Notes under the pieces: generated by a model
The model's database searches: none
What the model was told of the DNA's origin: nothing
Seen by the model: the letters and a program-made list of their open reading frames with translations, nothing else
Program-made: the position numbers and the translations under genes
Origin: Postechiella marina
GTDB taxonomy: Bacteria > Bacteroidota > Bacteroidia > Flavobacteriales > Flavobacteriaceae
Assembly (NCBI RefSeq): GCF_039538365.1
Contig: NZ_BAABCA010000002.1
Location: 62,001 to 126,000, forward strand
Length of the DNA: 64,000 bases
Reading direction: 5' to 3'
Shown: positions 53,759 to 63,521 of the stretch, piece after piece
Numbering within the stretch: the stretch's first letter is position 1
Layout: every line of letters begins with the position of its first letter

Positions 53759-54298
53759 CTAGATAATCGCGTCTACAATACCATAAGCAACAGACTCTTC
53801 TGCTCCCATCCAATGGTCTCGATTAAAGTCTTTTATTATTTTATCTACATCTTGTCCGCAGTTATTAGCAAGTAGCTCTGCACTTAACTCTTTAGTTTTT
53901 ATAATTTCTTTTGCTGTAATTTCTATATCACTAGCTTGTCCACGAGCACCACCGCTTGGCTGGTGTATCATTACACGAGCATGTGGTTGTATAAAACGTT
54001 TGCCTTTTTCGCCTGCAGATAAAATAATAGATCCCATAGAAGCTGCAAAACCAGTACAGATAGTAGACACTGGACTTTTAATAGATTTCATACAATCATA
54101 AATAGCAAAACCAGAAGTTACATAACCTCCAGGACTATTAACGTATAAATGAATGGTATCGTTACTTAAGGCGTCTAAATACATAAGTCTATCTATAACA
54201 TGCTTAGCCGAATCGTCGTCTACCTGTCCCCATAAAAATATTTTACGTTCCTCTATTAATTTGCTATCTATCGCGTCTTGAACTTTATTTTTACTCAT
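53759..54298 (-). CDS. clpP: ClpP-family serine protease
   Basis: Proteolytic subunit of the ATP-dependent Clp protease. The catalytic triad context is recognisable: Ser in GFAASMGS, His in MIHQPSGG, Asp in NRDHWM. The usual forms are GQAASMGA and RDxFM, so the serine and aspartate neighbourhoods are somewhat divergent. Start taken at MSKNKVQD; a Met eight codons earlier is possible. No clpX is adjacent, whereas housekeeping clpP genes are often next to clpX. It could therefore be a second ClpP paralogue, but no other copy can be seen here. Confidence 0.9.
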   Translation of the reverse strand: MSKNKVQDAIDSKLIEERKIFLWGQVDDDSAKHVIDRLMYLDALSNDTIHLYVNSPGGYVTSGFAIYDCMKSIKSPVSTICTGFAASMGSIILSAGEKGKRFIQPHARVMIHQPSGGARGQASDIEITAKEIIKTKELSAELLANNCGQDVDKIIKDFNRDHWMGAEESVAYGIVDAII

Positions 54299-54332
54299 AA
54301 TATTATTTTTTCTAATTTCCATCTAAAATAAA

Positions 54333-54361
54333 AAAAGGTTCACCATTATGGCAAACCTTTT
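54333..54361 (-). terminator. Terminator of trxA
   Basis: AAAAGGTT / AACCTTTT stem with a 13-base loop, followed by T on the minus strand. It lies 22 bp after the thioredoxin stop. Confidence 0.8.
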
Positions 54362-54382
54362 GTATTTTCTTTTAATAAAATG

Positions 54383-54703
54383 TTACTTTAAAAGACCATC
54401 AATAGCATCTGTATAAGCGTTTTTAGGCGCTACACCAACTTGTCTACCAACTACCTCACCGTTTTGAAATACTAAAACAGTAGGTATGTTACGAACACCA
54501 TATTTAGCTGCAAATTCTTGGTTAGCATCTACGTCTACTTTACCAACAAGAGCTTTACCATCGTATTCTTCGCTAATTTGTTCTATAATTGGTCCAACCA
54601 TTCTACATGGTCCACACCAAGCAGCCCAAAAATCAACCAATACTGGTTTGTCACTATTTAGTACTTTTTCTTCAAAAGTCGCATCTGTTATTTCTAATGC
54701 CAT
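54383..54703 (-). CDS. trxA: Thioredoxin
   Basis: 106-residue cytoplasmic thioredoxin with the redox motif WCGPC in FWAAWCGPCRMVGP (about 25-38) and the cis-proline loop VRNIPTVLVF. It reduces protein disulfides using thioredoxin reductase. Normal length, single gene with a terminator following. Upstream DNA (54704-55004) holds no other gene, only a small inverted repeat, ACCACC/GGTGGT, at 54843-54860 without a T-tract, and the fucosidase terminator. Confidence 0.96.
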   Translation of the reverse strand: MALEITDATFEEKVLNSDKPVLVDFWAAWCGPCRMVGPIIEQISEEYDGKALVGKVDVDANQEFAAKYGVRNIPTVLVFQNGEVVGRQVGVAPKNAYTDAIDGLLK

Positions 54704-54966
54704 AATATTTATATTTTAATATGTTCTTAATTAATTTTAATAACACAAAATTAGTCAAAAATTTCTCTAAAGCTTACAAGCTAACAATTTGTTTTGTTTA
54801 TACTAAGATTGTTTGTAGTTATTTTAGCATAATCTGGGCGCAACCACCCAAAAAGGTGGTCAGGCTATTCGTTATATCTTTTTAATGTATCTTGTTTTTA
54901 GTTTAAATTAAAATCTGTTTTATAAACTATAAGTAGGTTTTAATACTATATAACACAACACATTAA

Positions 54967-54989
54967 AAAGGATGCCACTACTATCCTTT
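54967..54989 (-). terminator. Terminator of the GH29 gene
   Basis: AAAGGAT / ATCCTTT stem with a 9-base loop, followed by T on the minus strand, 16 bp past the fucosidase stop. Confidence 0.75.
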
Positions 54990-55004
54990 GCGCAAAATAC
55001 AATA

Positions 55005-56552
55005 TTATTCAGCTAAAATTTTAAAAACAAAGGCATAATTTCCTGTTTTTTTATTTGGCAATTCTATTTTTAGTGCCTCATTATCAACATTAAAGTTTAA
55101 TTTTTTATGGTATCCTAATAAACTAATAGATGTAATTGTTTTATTAAAATAAGCATTATCTTTTTTTAATGTATAAATATTTAAAACCTCATCTTCTGGC
55201 CAATCTAACACTGTGGCATAAAGTATATCTCCTTTTGTGGTAAACCTAATATCTTTAGCTGTATTATCGGCATTTTTATTTTCGCTTAAATGCCCTTCTG
55301 TAATGGTAGTATCGCCTTCACCATACACTTTAAACGTTCTACTACCATAAATAGCCTCTCCATTTAACTTTAACCAAGCCCCCATTTCAAGTAAACGTGT
55401 TTTTACACCTTCTGGTATTTCTCCGTTTGCTTTTGGTGTTATATTTAGTAACACAGATCCGTTTTTACTTACCACATCTACTAAAAAATCTATTAATCGG
55501 TTAGTTGTTTTATATTGCGGATTACTTATATGCGACCACGATTTCCAATCTATAGAATCGTCTGTTAACCACGGAAAAGTTTTTTTCTCTTTCATTCTAG
55601 AACGCTCTAAATCTAAAACCGCTGTACCTTCTTCAAAATCGAAAAACTTATAGGTAGAAACTACATCTTGTTTTCTGTTCTCGGCATGATTGTAATAATA
55701 CTCTAAAAACTCTTTTCTATGCGCCTCGCTTATTATATCCATTTTATTATCAAACCAAACCATATCTGGGTTGTATTTATCTACAATTTCTTTAAGCCTA
55801 CTTAGCCACTCGTCGTTAAACGCTTTATTGGCTAACGGATAGTATTTATCGTTATTAAAATTAGCTTTATGCGGATTTTTAGGATACACAAAATCTCCTT
55901 TTTTTAACTTAGGACCATATAAATCTGCATATTCAGGGTTGGCTGCATCAGTATTCTCATCCCAAGTAGGGAACCAACCAAACAACCATTGCCTATGAAA
56001 CGTTGCTATAAATTTCATGTCGCGCTTTCTAATTTCTGTAGATAGTTCTCCCATTATATCACGCTTTGGCCCCATATTTTTTGCATTCCATCTTGTAAGA
56101 TCGCTATCCCACATAGCAAAACCATCGGCATGCTCTGATACTGGACCTGCAAATTTTGCTCCAGCATCTTTAAATAACTGCGCCCACTCTGCAGCGTTAA
56201 ATTTCTCGGCAGTAAACATGGGTATAAAATCTTTATAACCAAACGTATCTAACGCTCCGTATGTTTCTATATGGTGCTTGTTTATTTTTTGACCTGTTTT
56301 ATTATTAGCTTCTGGATTATTTTTATCTACATACATCCAATGCGAGTACCATTCGTTTTCGAATTCTGGAACACTATATGGCCCCCAATGGCAATAAATT
56401 CCGAATTTTGCATCTAAAAACCAATCAGGCGTTTTATGTTGTTTTAACGATTCCCAATTAGCTTCATAAGTGATGTTGGTTTCTTTTTTTGCTACTGTTT
56501 TTGTATTACACGAAAACAAGCATATTAAGAATGGTATAATTAATAACCTCAT
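55005..56552 (-). CDS. GH29 family alpha-L-fucosidase, lipoprotein
   Basis: Exported glycoside hydrolase (515 residues, lipobox FSC at about Cys15) of family GH29, which releases alpha-L-fucose by a retaining mechanism. Clear family blocks are GIYCHWGPYSVPEFENEWY, GPVSEHADGFAMWDS, and MVWFDNKMDI, which holds the nucleophile Asp (about 263). A C-terminal beta-sandwich follows (about 390-515). It is monocistronic with its own terminator and is separated from the two PULs. The substrate could be fucoidan fragments or fucosylated glycans. A 19-bp palindrome 45 bp upstream may be its operator. Confidence 0.92.
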   Translation of the reverse strand: MRLLIIPFLICLFSCNTKTVAKKETNITYEANWESLKQHKTPDWFLDAKFGIYCHWGPYSVPEFENEWYSHWMYVDKNNPEANNKTGQKINKHHIETYGALDTFGYKDFIPMFTAEKFNAAEWAQLFKDAGAKFAGPVSEHADGFAMWDSDLTRWNAKNMGPKRDIMGELSTEIRKRDMKFIATFHRQWLFGWFPTWDENTDAANPEYADLYGPKLKKGDFVYPKNPHKANFNNDKYYPLANKAFNDEWLSRLKEIVDKYNPDMVWFDNKMDIISEAHRKEFLEYYYNHAENRKQDVVSTYKFFDFEEGTAVLDLERSRMKEKKTFPWLTDDSIDWKSWSHISNPQYKTTNRLIDFLVDVVSKNGSVLLNITPKANGEIPEGVKTRLLEMGAWLKLNGEAIYGSRTFKVYGEGDTTITEGHLSENKNADNTAKDIRFTTKGDILYATVLDWPEDEVLNIYTLKKDNAYFNKTITSISLLGYHKKLNFNVDNEALKIELPNKKTGNYAFVFKILAE

Positions 56553-56984
56553 AAAATTTAAGTTTTAAAACTCAAAAATAAGTCTTCTTAACCTATAAAA
56601 ACATGACTCATGTTTTAAAAACTATTTCTATTGTATAAAAAATAAAAAAGAGTCGATTGAAAAATTTTACCCTAAATCTAATAGTAAAAGTTGTGCTTTA
56701 AAATTATCTATTACTAGATAAACCACAGATGTTAACACAGGAAACTTTGCTTACCTTAAAAAAAAACAAATTTATTCGATTAACAAAAACAATTTAAAAC
56801 AAACTATTAGTACTATTAGTAAGCTTATCCATAAACTTAACAAACTTGTATTTTATCTGCATAGTGTAACTGCTTTTCTTGTAAATTCTATAAAAAATAA
56901 CACCAATAATTACTATAAGTTACTAAACAAGTCTTTATTAAATCAAGAAATTAGAATTAATTACCCAGAGTATAACGCATAGCA
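56553..56984. other. Intergenic region between dnaE and the GH29 gene
   Basis: About 430 bp without a gene. A possible -7 box TATTTTTG for GH29 lies at 56580-56573 on the minus strand. The perfect palindrome AAAACATGACTCATGTTTT (56598-56616) covers its -33 zone. A 9-bp tandem repeat CTATTAGTA occurs at 56805-56822. Nothing else was recognised. Confidence 0.5.
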
Positions 56985-59900
56985 TTAACCATTTAATTTA
57001 AAAAGAATATTTTCGTTTTCTAATTCTCCTAATAATTCTTGAGATACTTTTACTTTTTGTCTTCTACTTGGCATTTGTAGTTTAATTTTTTCTTTAGAAT
57101 CGTAAACCACAAAATTTAGCATTTGATTTCCTGGGTGCATCATTAACAACTCTTTAAGTTTTAACACCGTTTCTTCATGTAAATCTCTTAAATTTAACTG
57201 AATGGTTAACTTTTTAGCATATTGCTCCATAACATCGTGCAACAACTGAAAGCCATTAAATTGAAGTCTTGGCTCACTCTTTTTACCTGTATCTTTATTT
57301 ACCCAACCATCTCGAATAAAACTTCTAACATAAACAAAGTTATTTTGCATTAAAAAGTGCCTATATTTTAAATACTCTTCTCCAAAAATTCTAAACTCGT
57401 AAGAGTCTGTATAATCTTCAACAGTAAACATAGCCCAACCCTTACCTTGCTTACTAACACGATGTTGCACATCTGTAACTACACCACCAAAAGTAATTTC
57501 TCTATTTACATAAGGCGTCATATCATTAAAAAAGGCAATAGTACCGCTACAAAAGGTTTTCATTTCGGTTCTAAAATCGTCTAAAGGATGCCCAGATATA
57601 TATACACCAACAACCTCACGCTCTTGCGCTAGTTTTTCCATAGTGCCCCATTCTTCGCAAGGAGGCACTTCGGGTTCTGCTATTTGCACTTCGCTAGAAG
57701 CACCAAACAAGCTTACTTGTGCCGAGTTTTCGTTCTCTTTATGCCTTTGGGCATATTTAATTACTTTTTCTAAAAAGGTTATTTCTCCGCCTTCTTTAAA
57801 AAAATACTGTGCTCTGTGTGTCTCGCTAAAACAATCGAAACCTCCAGCTAAAGCCAAGTTTTCTAGAGCTCTTTTATTGGCTGCTCTTAGGTCTATACGT
57901 TTAGCAAAATCGAAAACAGATTTATAATGCCCATCTTTTTCCCTATTATCTACAATAGTAATTACCGCACCATGGCCAACACCTTTAATAGCCCCCATAC
58001 CAAACCGCACTGCGTTATCTTTATTTACAGAAAACTTGTAATACGACTCGTTAATATCTGGACCTAAAACGGGTAGTTTCATGCGTTTACACTCTTCCAT
58101 AAAGAATGTAACTTGTTTAATATCGTTCATGTTATTAGACAAAACCGCAGCCATATACTCAGCAGGATAATGCGCCTTTAAATAGGCTGTTTGATATGCT
58201 ATCCAGGCGTAACATGTAGAGTGCGATTTATTGAAGGCATAACTTGCAAATGCCTCCCAGTCTTTCCAGATTTTCTCTAATTTTTTAGCATCATGTCCGT
58301 TGGCACTTGCTTGCTCAACAAACTTAGGTTTCATTTTGTCTAGTACTGCAATTTGCTTTTTACCCATCGCCTTACGCAATACATCGGCTTCACCTTTAGT
58401 AAAATCTGCTAATTTTTGAGAGAGCAACATTACTTGCTCCTGATAAACTGTAATACCGTATGTTTCTTTTAAATACTCTTCCATTGCAGGAAGGTCATAT
58501 TCAATTTCTTCGTCTCCGTGTTTTCTTCTAACAAAACTAGGTATATATTCCATTGGTCCAGGACGATACAAGGCATTCATGGCAATTAAATCATCGAAAA
58601 CTGTAGGTTTTAAATCACGAAGGTGTTTTTGCATTCCTGGCGATTCGTATTGAAAAACACCAACCGTTTCTCCGCGCTGGAATAAGGCATAGGTTTCTTC
58701 ATCATCTAAAGGAAAACTTTCTGGGTCCAGCAAAATATCATGCTTGGCTTTTACTATTTTAACAGTATCTTTTATTAAGGTTAGTGTTTTTAACCCTAAG
58801 AAGTCCATTTTTAGTAAACCTGCATCTTCTACTACAGAGTTATCAAATTGTGTGACATATAAATCTGAATCTTTTGCAACAGATACAGGAACGAATTTAG
58901 TAATATCGTCTGGGGTAATAATTACACCACAGGCATGAATTCCTGTATTTCGCACCGACCCTTCTAATGAACGCGCTAAATTTAATGTTTCTGCTTGCAA
59001 ATCAGATCCATCAGCAATATTTAAAAGTTCGTTTATTTTTTCTAATTCTTCCGATCTAAATTTAGCAGCTAATTCCTTTTCATTTAAACCAAAAATCTTT
59101 TTTAGTTTAGACATGTTAGGTATTAACTTGGCAATTCTATCTGCATCAAATAAGGGTAAATCTAAAACACGAGCAGTATCCCTAATAGAAGATTTTGCAG
59201 CCATAGTACCATAGGTAATAATTTGTGCTACTTGGTTGGCTCCATATTTTTCTATTACATAATCCATAACCCGACTTCTGCCTTCGTCATCAAAATCGAT
59301 ATCGATATCGGGCATACTTACACGATCTGGATTTAAGAAACGCTCAAAAAGTAAATTGTACTTCATGGGATCGATATTCGTAATCCAAAGACAATAAGCA
59401 GCCACAGACCCTGCTGCAGAACCACGTCCAGGGCCTACAGATACATCCATGTTTCTGGCTTCACGAATAAAATCTTCTACAATTAAGAAATATCCAGGGT
59501 ATCCTGTTTTCTCGATAACATCAAGCTCGAAATCTAATCGTTCTACAACCTCATCAGAGAGTTCTTCTCCATATCTTTTCTTAGCTCCTTCGTATACTAA
59601 ATGGCGTAAAAAAGCATTTTCTCCACGTTTTCCACCATCAATAGCATCTTCTGCATGCACAAAACGCTCAGGAATATCAAAAGCAGGTAATAAAACGTCT
59701 CTCGCTAATTGATAAGCTTCAATTTTACCTACAACCTCTTCTATATTAGAAATGGCTTCGGGTATATCGCTAAAGGCTTTTTTCATGGCCTCTGGCGACT
59801 TAAAGAAATAGTTTTGATTTGGCAAACCGTACCTGTAACCACGCCCACGACCAATTGGAGTACCTTGTTTTTCGCCTTCTTTTACACACAGTAAGATATC

Positions 59901-61376
59901 GTGTGCATTAGCATCGCCTTGTTTGGCGTAATATGTATTGTTTGATGCTATTAACTTAACATCGTGTTTTTGAGCTAGGCTTATTAAGGTAGGGTTTACA
60001 CGATTTTCGTCTTCTTGATTATGTCGCATTAGCTCTACATACAAGTCGTCTTTAAATTCGTTTTTCCACCAAATTAAAGCTTCTTCTGCCTGTTTTTCGC
60101 CTATATTTAAAACCTTACTTGGTACTTCGCCATAAAGGTTTCCTGTTAATACAATTAAATCTTCTTTATATTCTTGAATTAGTTTCTTATCAATTCTTGG
60201 CACATAGTAAAACCCATTTACAAAGGCATGAGACGATAGTTTTGCTAAATTGTGATATCCATTTTTATTTTTAGCTATTAATACAATTTGATAACCGTTG
60301 TCTTTTCTAGATTTGTCTAAATGGTCTTCGCAAACAAAAAACTCGCATCCAATAATGGGTTTCATTTCTCGAACCTTAGTTGGCTGGCCACTAGCTTCTG
60401 CTTCTGCAATTTTAGCTTTTGCGCTACTATTGTGTTTGTTTACAGCATTAACAAAATGAAAAGCTCCCATCATGTTAGCATGATCTGTTAAGGCTACAGC
60501 AGGCATATTATACTCTGCAGCTACAGCAACCAGATCGGATACACTCATGGTAGACTGCAATACAGAAAATTGTGAGTGATTATGTAAATGTACAAAATCG
60601 ACATCGGCTAAGTCAGATTCGTTTTTCTTTATATCTGCAGAAGAGATACTAGTACCCTGAGCCTTTTGTAATCTCGCATTAATTTTAGCACTTTCCTTTT
60701 TTAAGTTAATGTGCTTTAAACCTATAAGTTGAATAGGTTGCGGATTAGCCTGAGAGAAACTCTCGAAATATTCTGGCTCTACATCTAGTTGCTCTTTAGT
60801 GTACTCGCCCAAACGCATTAATTCGAAAAAACAACGTGTTGTTGCCTCTACATCGGCAGTTGCATTATGCGCCTCTGCAAAACCAGTACCAAACAAATGC
60901 TCGTGTAACTCTGACAATGTTGGTAGTTTAAACCTACCACCACGACCTCCTGGTATTTTACATAAGTTAGCTGTGTGCTCTGTACAGGTATCTAAAACAG
61001 GAAGTTCTTGAAGGATGTTTGCCATGTCGCCACGCACAAACTCGGCTCCCATAATATTTAAATCGAACTTTACGTTTTGCCCAACAATAAACTTTGTTTT
61101 ACTTAATGCAATATTAAATTTTTCTAAAACCTCGTCTAATTCTATACCTTGTTCTGCTGCCAATTCTGTAGAAATACCGTGAATTTTCTCTGCATCATAC
61201 GGAATGTTAAATCCTTCTGGCTTTACCAAATAATCTTGACTTTCTATACAATTTCCCATACCATCGTGTAATTGCCATGCTATTTGTATACACCTTGGCC
61301 AATTATCTGTATCTGTAATTGGTGCGTCCCAACGTTTAGGCAAACCGGTAGTTTCTGTATCAAAAATTAAGTACAT
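56985..61376 (-). CDS. dnaE: DNA polymerase III alpha subunit with N-terminal proofreading exonuclease
   Basis: 1463-residue replicative polymerase. The N-terminal DEDDh exonuclease (about 1-190) has FDTETTG (Asp6, Glu8), KFDLN (Asp105) and AHNATADVE (His170, Asp175), so it looks catalytically intact. The PHP domain starts near 260 (FVHLHNHSQFS). The polymerase core carries PDIDIDFDDEGR, GPGRGSAAGS and YRPGPMEYIPSF. OB-fold and C-terminal regions follow. The fused exonuclease is typical of this phylum and replaces the separate DnaQ subunit of E. coli. It is the clearest core-genome marker in the window. Confidence 0.96.
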   Translation of the reverse strand: MYLIFDTETTGLPKRWDAPITDTDNWPRCIQIAWQLHDGMGNCIESQDYLVKPEGFNIPYDAEKIHGISTELAAEQGIELDEVLEKFNIALSKTKFIVGQNVKFDLNIMGAEFVRGDMANILQELPVLDTCTEHTANLCKIPGGRGGRFKLPTLSELHEHLFGTGFAEAHNATADVEATTRCFFELMRLGEYTKEQLDVEPEYFESFSQANPQPIQLIGLKHINLKKESAKINARLQKAQGTSISSADIKKNESDLADVDFVHLHNHSQFSVLQSTMSVSDLVAVAAEYNMPAVALTDHANMMGAFHFVNAVNKHNSSAKAKIAEAEASGQPTKVREMKPIIGCEFFVCEDHLDKSRKDNGYQIVLIAKNKNGYHNLAKLSSHAFVNGFYYVPRIDKKLIQEYKEDLIVLTGNLYGEVPSKVLNIGEKQAEEALIWWKNEFKDDLYVELMRHNQEDENRVNPTLISLAQKHDVKLIASNNTYYAKQGDANAHDILLCVKEGEKQGTPIGRGRGYRYGLPNQNYFFKSPEAMKKAFSDIPEAISNIEEVVGKIEAYQLARDVLLPAFDIPERFVHAEDAIDGGKRGENAFLRHLVYEGAKKRYGEELSDEVVERLDFELDVIEKTGYPGYFLIVEDFIREARNMDVSVGPGRGSAAGSVAAYCLWITNIDPMKYNLLFERFLNPDRVSMPDIDIDFDDEGRSRVMDYVIEKYGANQVAQIITYGTMAAKSSIRDTARVLDLPLFDADRIAKLIPNMSKLKKIFGLNEKELAAKFRSEELEKINELLNIADGSDLQAETLNLARSLEGSVRNTGIHACGVIITPDDITKFVPVSVAKDSDLYVTQFDNSVVEDAGLLKMDFLGLKTLTLIKDTVKIVKAKHDILLDPESFPLDDEETYALFQRGETVGVFQYESPGMQKHLRDLKPTVFDDLIAMNALYRPGPMEYIPSFVRRKHGDEEIEYDLPAMEEYLKETYGITVYQEQVMLLSQKLADFTKGEADVLRKAMGKKQIAVLDKMKPKFVEQASANGHDAKKLEKIWKDWEAFASYAFNKSHSTCYAWIAYQTAYLKAHYPAEYMAAVLSNNMNDIKQVTFFMEECKRMKLPVLGPDINESYYKFSVNKDNAVRFGMGAIKGVGHGAVITIVDNREKDGHYKSVFDFAKRIDLRAANKRALENLALAGGFDCFSETHRAQYFFKEGGEITFLEKVIKYAQRHKENENSAQVSLFGASSEVQIAEPEVPPCEEWGTMEKLAQEREVVGVYISGHPLDDFRTEMKTFCSGTIAFFNDMTPYVNREITFGGVVTDVQHRVSKQGKGWAMFTVEDYTDSYEFRIFGEEYLKYRHFLMQNNFVYVRSFIRDGWVNKDTGKKSEPRLQFNGFQLLHDVMEQYAKKLTIQLNLRDLHEETVLKLKELLMMHPGNQMLNFVVYDSKEKIKLQMPSRRQKVKVSQELLGELENENILFKLNG

Positions 61377-61492
61377 TCTTAGAGCTTAGATATTTGTTAT
61401 TTAGTCGTTTAAGAAAAAGTAAACGCAGAGTATAAAAATACATAGAATTTATACTTTTATAAAGGGAAGTTGGTTTTTTTTAACAAAAAAAA

Positions 61493-61513
61493 GCGTAACC
61501 TATTAGATTACGC
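61493..61513 (-). terminator. Terminator of the DUF2383 gene
   Basis: GCGTAA / TTACGC stem with a 9-base loop, followed by a run of eight T on the minus strand, 24 bp after the stop. Confidence 0.8.
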
Positions 61514-61537
61514 CTATCTATATTAAAAGAGGGTTAA

Positions 61538-61987
61538 TTAAGATACCAGTTCTTCAAATTTGTGTATACTTTTTATTGTTTTTTTAATAGCCACAGTATG
61601 TTTATTTAATAAGGTCTTTATACTTTTTGATAATTCGTTATCTACCATAACATTGGCATAAGACTCTAAACTTGCCTTTTCTCCTCTTACAACCTCGTCT
61701 AAAATAGCTTCTTCATCATTTGAAGAGAATAAGTTTTTTAATGTTATCCAGTTTCTATGCACTGCGCCAGCAATACTCCCTGCTTCTTTTGGTGTTTCTT
61801 GGTAAGTTAGAATTTCGTTTTTTAACTCTCTCGCAAACTCCCCTCGCTCTGTTGCCATACGCTCAAAAAACTGTTTTAGAGTATGACTATCTACATTATC
61901 AATTGCATTTAAATACCCCTTTCGAGCATCATAATTTTTAACCAATAACTCGTTTAATTCGTTTGAAATTTTTTCTGTGTACTTCAT
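61538..61987 (-). CDS. PA2169/DUF2383-family four-helix-bundle protein
   Basis: 149-residue, all-helical, cytoplasmic protein resembling the ferritin-like DUF2383 family. It starts YTEKISNELNELLVKNYDARKGYLNA and contains FFERMATERGEFARELKNEI and AVHRNWITLKNLF. Members are frequently stress-induced, but their function is not established. It is monocistronic, with a terminator, and divergent from the lactonase-fold gene across a 299-bp gap in which no further gene was seen. Confidence 0.82.
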   Translation of the reverse strand: MKYTEKISNELNELLVKNYDARKGYLNAIDNVDSHTLKQFFERMATERGEFARELKNEILTYQETPKEAGSIAGAVHRNWITLKNLFSSNDEEAILDEVVRGEKASLESYANVMVDNELSKSIKTLLNKHTVAIKKTIKSIHKFEELVS

Positions 61988-62286
61988 TTTATCTTTTTCA
62001 TTTTTAATCTCAATAACTTTTTTTAAGATGCTTATCGTTTCACATCTGCAATTGTAATATAACAGATAAACATCTTATATCTAAATCTTTTAACAAACTT
62101 TAGCAGTGTAAGTTAAGCTTTAACATTAAAGCTGTATAATTTAACAAACTCTGCCTATTTAAGTAATTTATATTTTAAACTCTTTTTTTAATATTAAAAG
62201 CATATTTTTGAAAGTATAGAACACACTTAATTTTTAAGTTGAAACTATTACTGCTATTAAACTCTAAATAAACAACGAAAAACACA

Positions 62287-63348
62287 ATGAAAATACGATT
62301 CTGTTTATCACTACTTGCCTTAACTCTTTTTAACTGTACCGCTCAAAAAAACTCTTTATATGTAGGCACCTATACAAAAGGTGAAAGCGAGGGTATATAT
62401 AAACTAGATTTTAATACTAAAACAGGCGTATTAAGCAATAAAATATTGGCTATAAAAACAGAAAACCCTTCTTTTATAGCTTTTTCTCCCAACAAAAAAT
62501 ACATTTATGCTGTTGGAGAGGGCGAAACCAGTGCTATTACTGCATTTAAAGTAAATAACAACAAAACACTAACCTACATAAATAAAGAAAGCAGCAATGG
62601 CAAAGGCCCTTGCCATGTAGCTGTTAATAATGCTGGCAATAAAGCTGTAGTGTCTACATACGGTGGCGGTACTGCTTCTGTTTACAGTATTAACACCGAT
62701 GGTAGTTTAAAAAAAGCTTCGCAAACATTTAACCATAATACCGATAATAAAAAGGCTCGTGCACATTCGGCGCAATTTTATAAAGACGATTTGTTTGTAT
62801 CTGATTTAGGTCGAAATGCCTTATACCAATACAAATTAAATGATGATAACTACACATTAAAATCTGAGTCTATTATTAAAATGGATGGAAATCCTGGCCC
62901 TAGACATTTTGCAATAAGCAAAGACGGAGAGTTTATTTATATTATTAATGAGTATGGTGCTTCTATTACATCGGTAAAAAAAACAAATGATGGTTTTAAA
63001 CAAATTGACCACGACTCTACGTTAAGAGCCGATTATACTGGTAAAAATTCTTGTGCCGATATACATTTATCGCCAGACGAGCGTTTTTTATATGGCTCCA
63101 ACCGAGGCGAAAACTCGATAGCTGTTTTTAAACGAGATACCGAGACAGGAACCATTGAAAAAATCCAGAACATATCGGTTAATGGCGATTGGCCTAGAAA
63201 CTTTACGCTAGATCCTACTGGTAAATTTGTATTGGTTGCTAATCAAAAAAGTGAAAACATATCAGTTTATAGCATAAACAAAAACACAGGAAAGCTAATG
63301 TTTTTACACGATATAAAAGTGCCTTCGCCAGTTTGCCTTTTATTTTAA
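62287..63348 (+). CDS. Lactonase-fold seven-bladed beta-propeller protein
   Basis: 353-residue exported protein (lipobox-like FNC near Cys17) of the 6-phosphogluconolactonase/lactonase_7_bladed family. Repeats include SLYVGTYTKGESEGIYKLDF, GKGPCHVAVNNAGNKAVVSTYGGG, NPGPRHFAISKDGEFIYIINE and NGDWPRNFTLDPTGKFVLVANQ. Cytoplasmic members hydrolyse 6-phosphogluconolactone, but this copy has a signal peptide, so an extracytoplasmic sugar lactone or another role is more likely. TATTTTTG at 62203-62210 is a possible -7 box, though the -33 is poor. Confidence 0.85.
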   Translation: MKIRFCLSLLALTLFNCTAQKNSLYVGTYTKGESEGIYKLDFNTKTGVLSNKILAIKTENPSFIAFSPNKKYIYAVGEGETSAITAFKVNNNKTLTYINKESSNGKGPCHVAVNNAGNKAVVSTYGGGTASVYSINTDGSLKKASQTFNHNTDNKKARAHSAQFYKDDLFVSDLGRNALYQYKLNDDNYTLKSESIIKMDGNPGPRHFAISKDGEFIYIINEYGASITSVKKTNDGFKQIDHDSTLRADYTGKNSCADIHLSPDERFLYGSNRGENSIAVFKRDTETGTIEKIQNISVNGDWPRNFTLDPTGKFVLVANQKSENISVYSINKNTGKLMFLHDIKVPSPVCLLF

Positions 63349-63492
63349 AAGCAACTTATTCTGAATTAAAATACAATTATAAGAATTTTATTGAATTACG
63401 ATTGACTAGTTTAAATAATGCTTGGTAGTCGAGGTTGTTTTGATGTTTGGCAACAAACAAAAAATATCAAAAAAACAAAAATTCATTTTTAT

Positions 63493-63512
63493 ATATCGAG
63501 AATTATAGATAT
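63493..63512 (+). promoter_or_regulatory. Candidate operator before the ArsR-type gene
   Basis: Imperfect palindrome ATATCGAGAATTATAGATAT (16 of 20 positions symmetric), ending 9 bp before the start codon. Its placement suits autorepression by the ArsR-type regulator. Confidence 0.4.
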
Positions 63513-63521
63513 ATTTATGAT

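Noticed and set aside
54843..54860. ACCACC/GGTGGT hairpin as a terminator or riboswitch
   Set aside because: Stem of six pairs without a T-tract and with no conserved aptamer features; too little to call.
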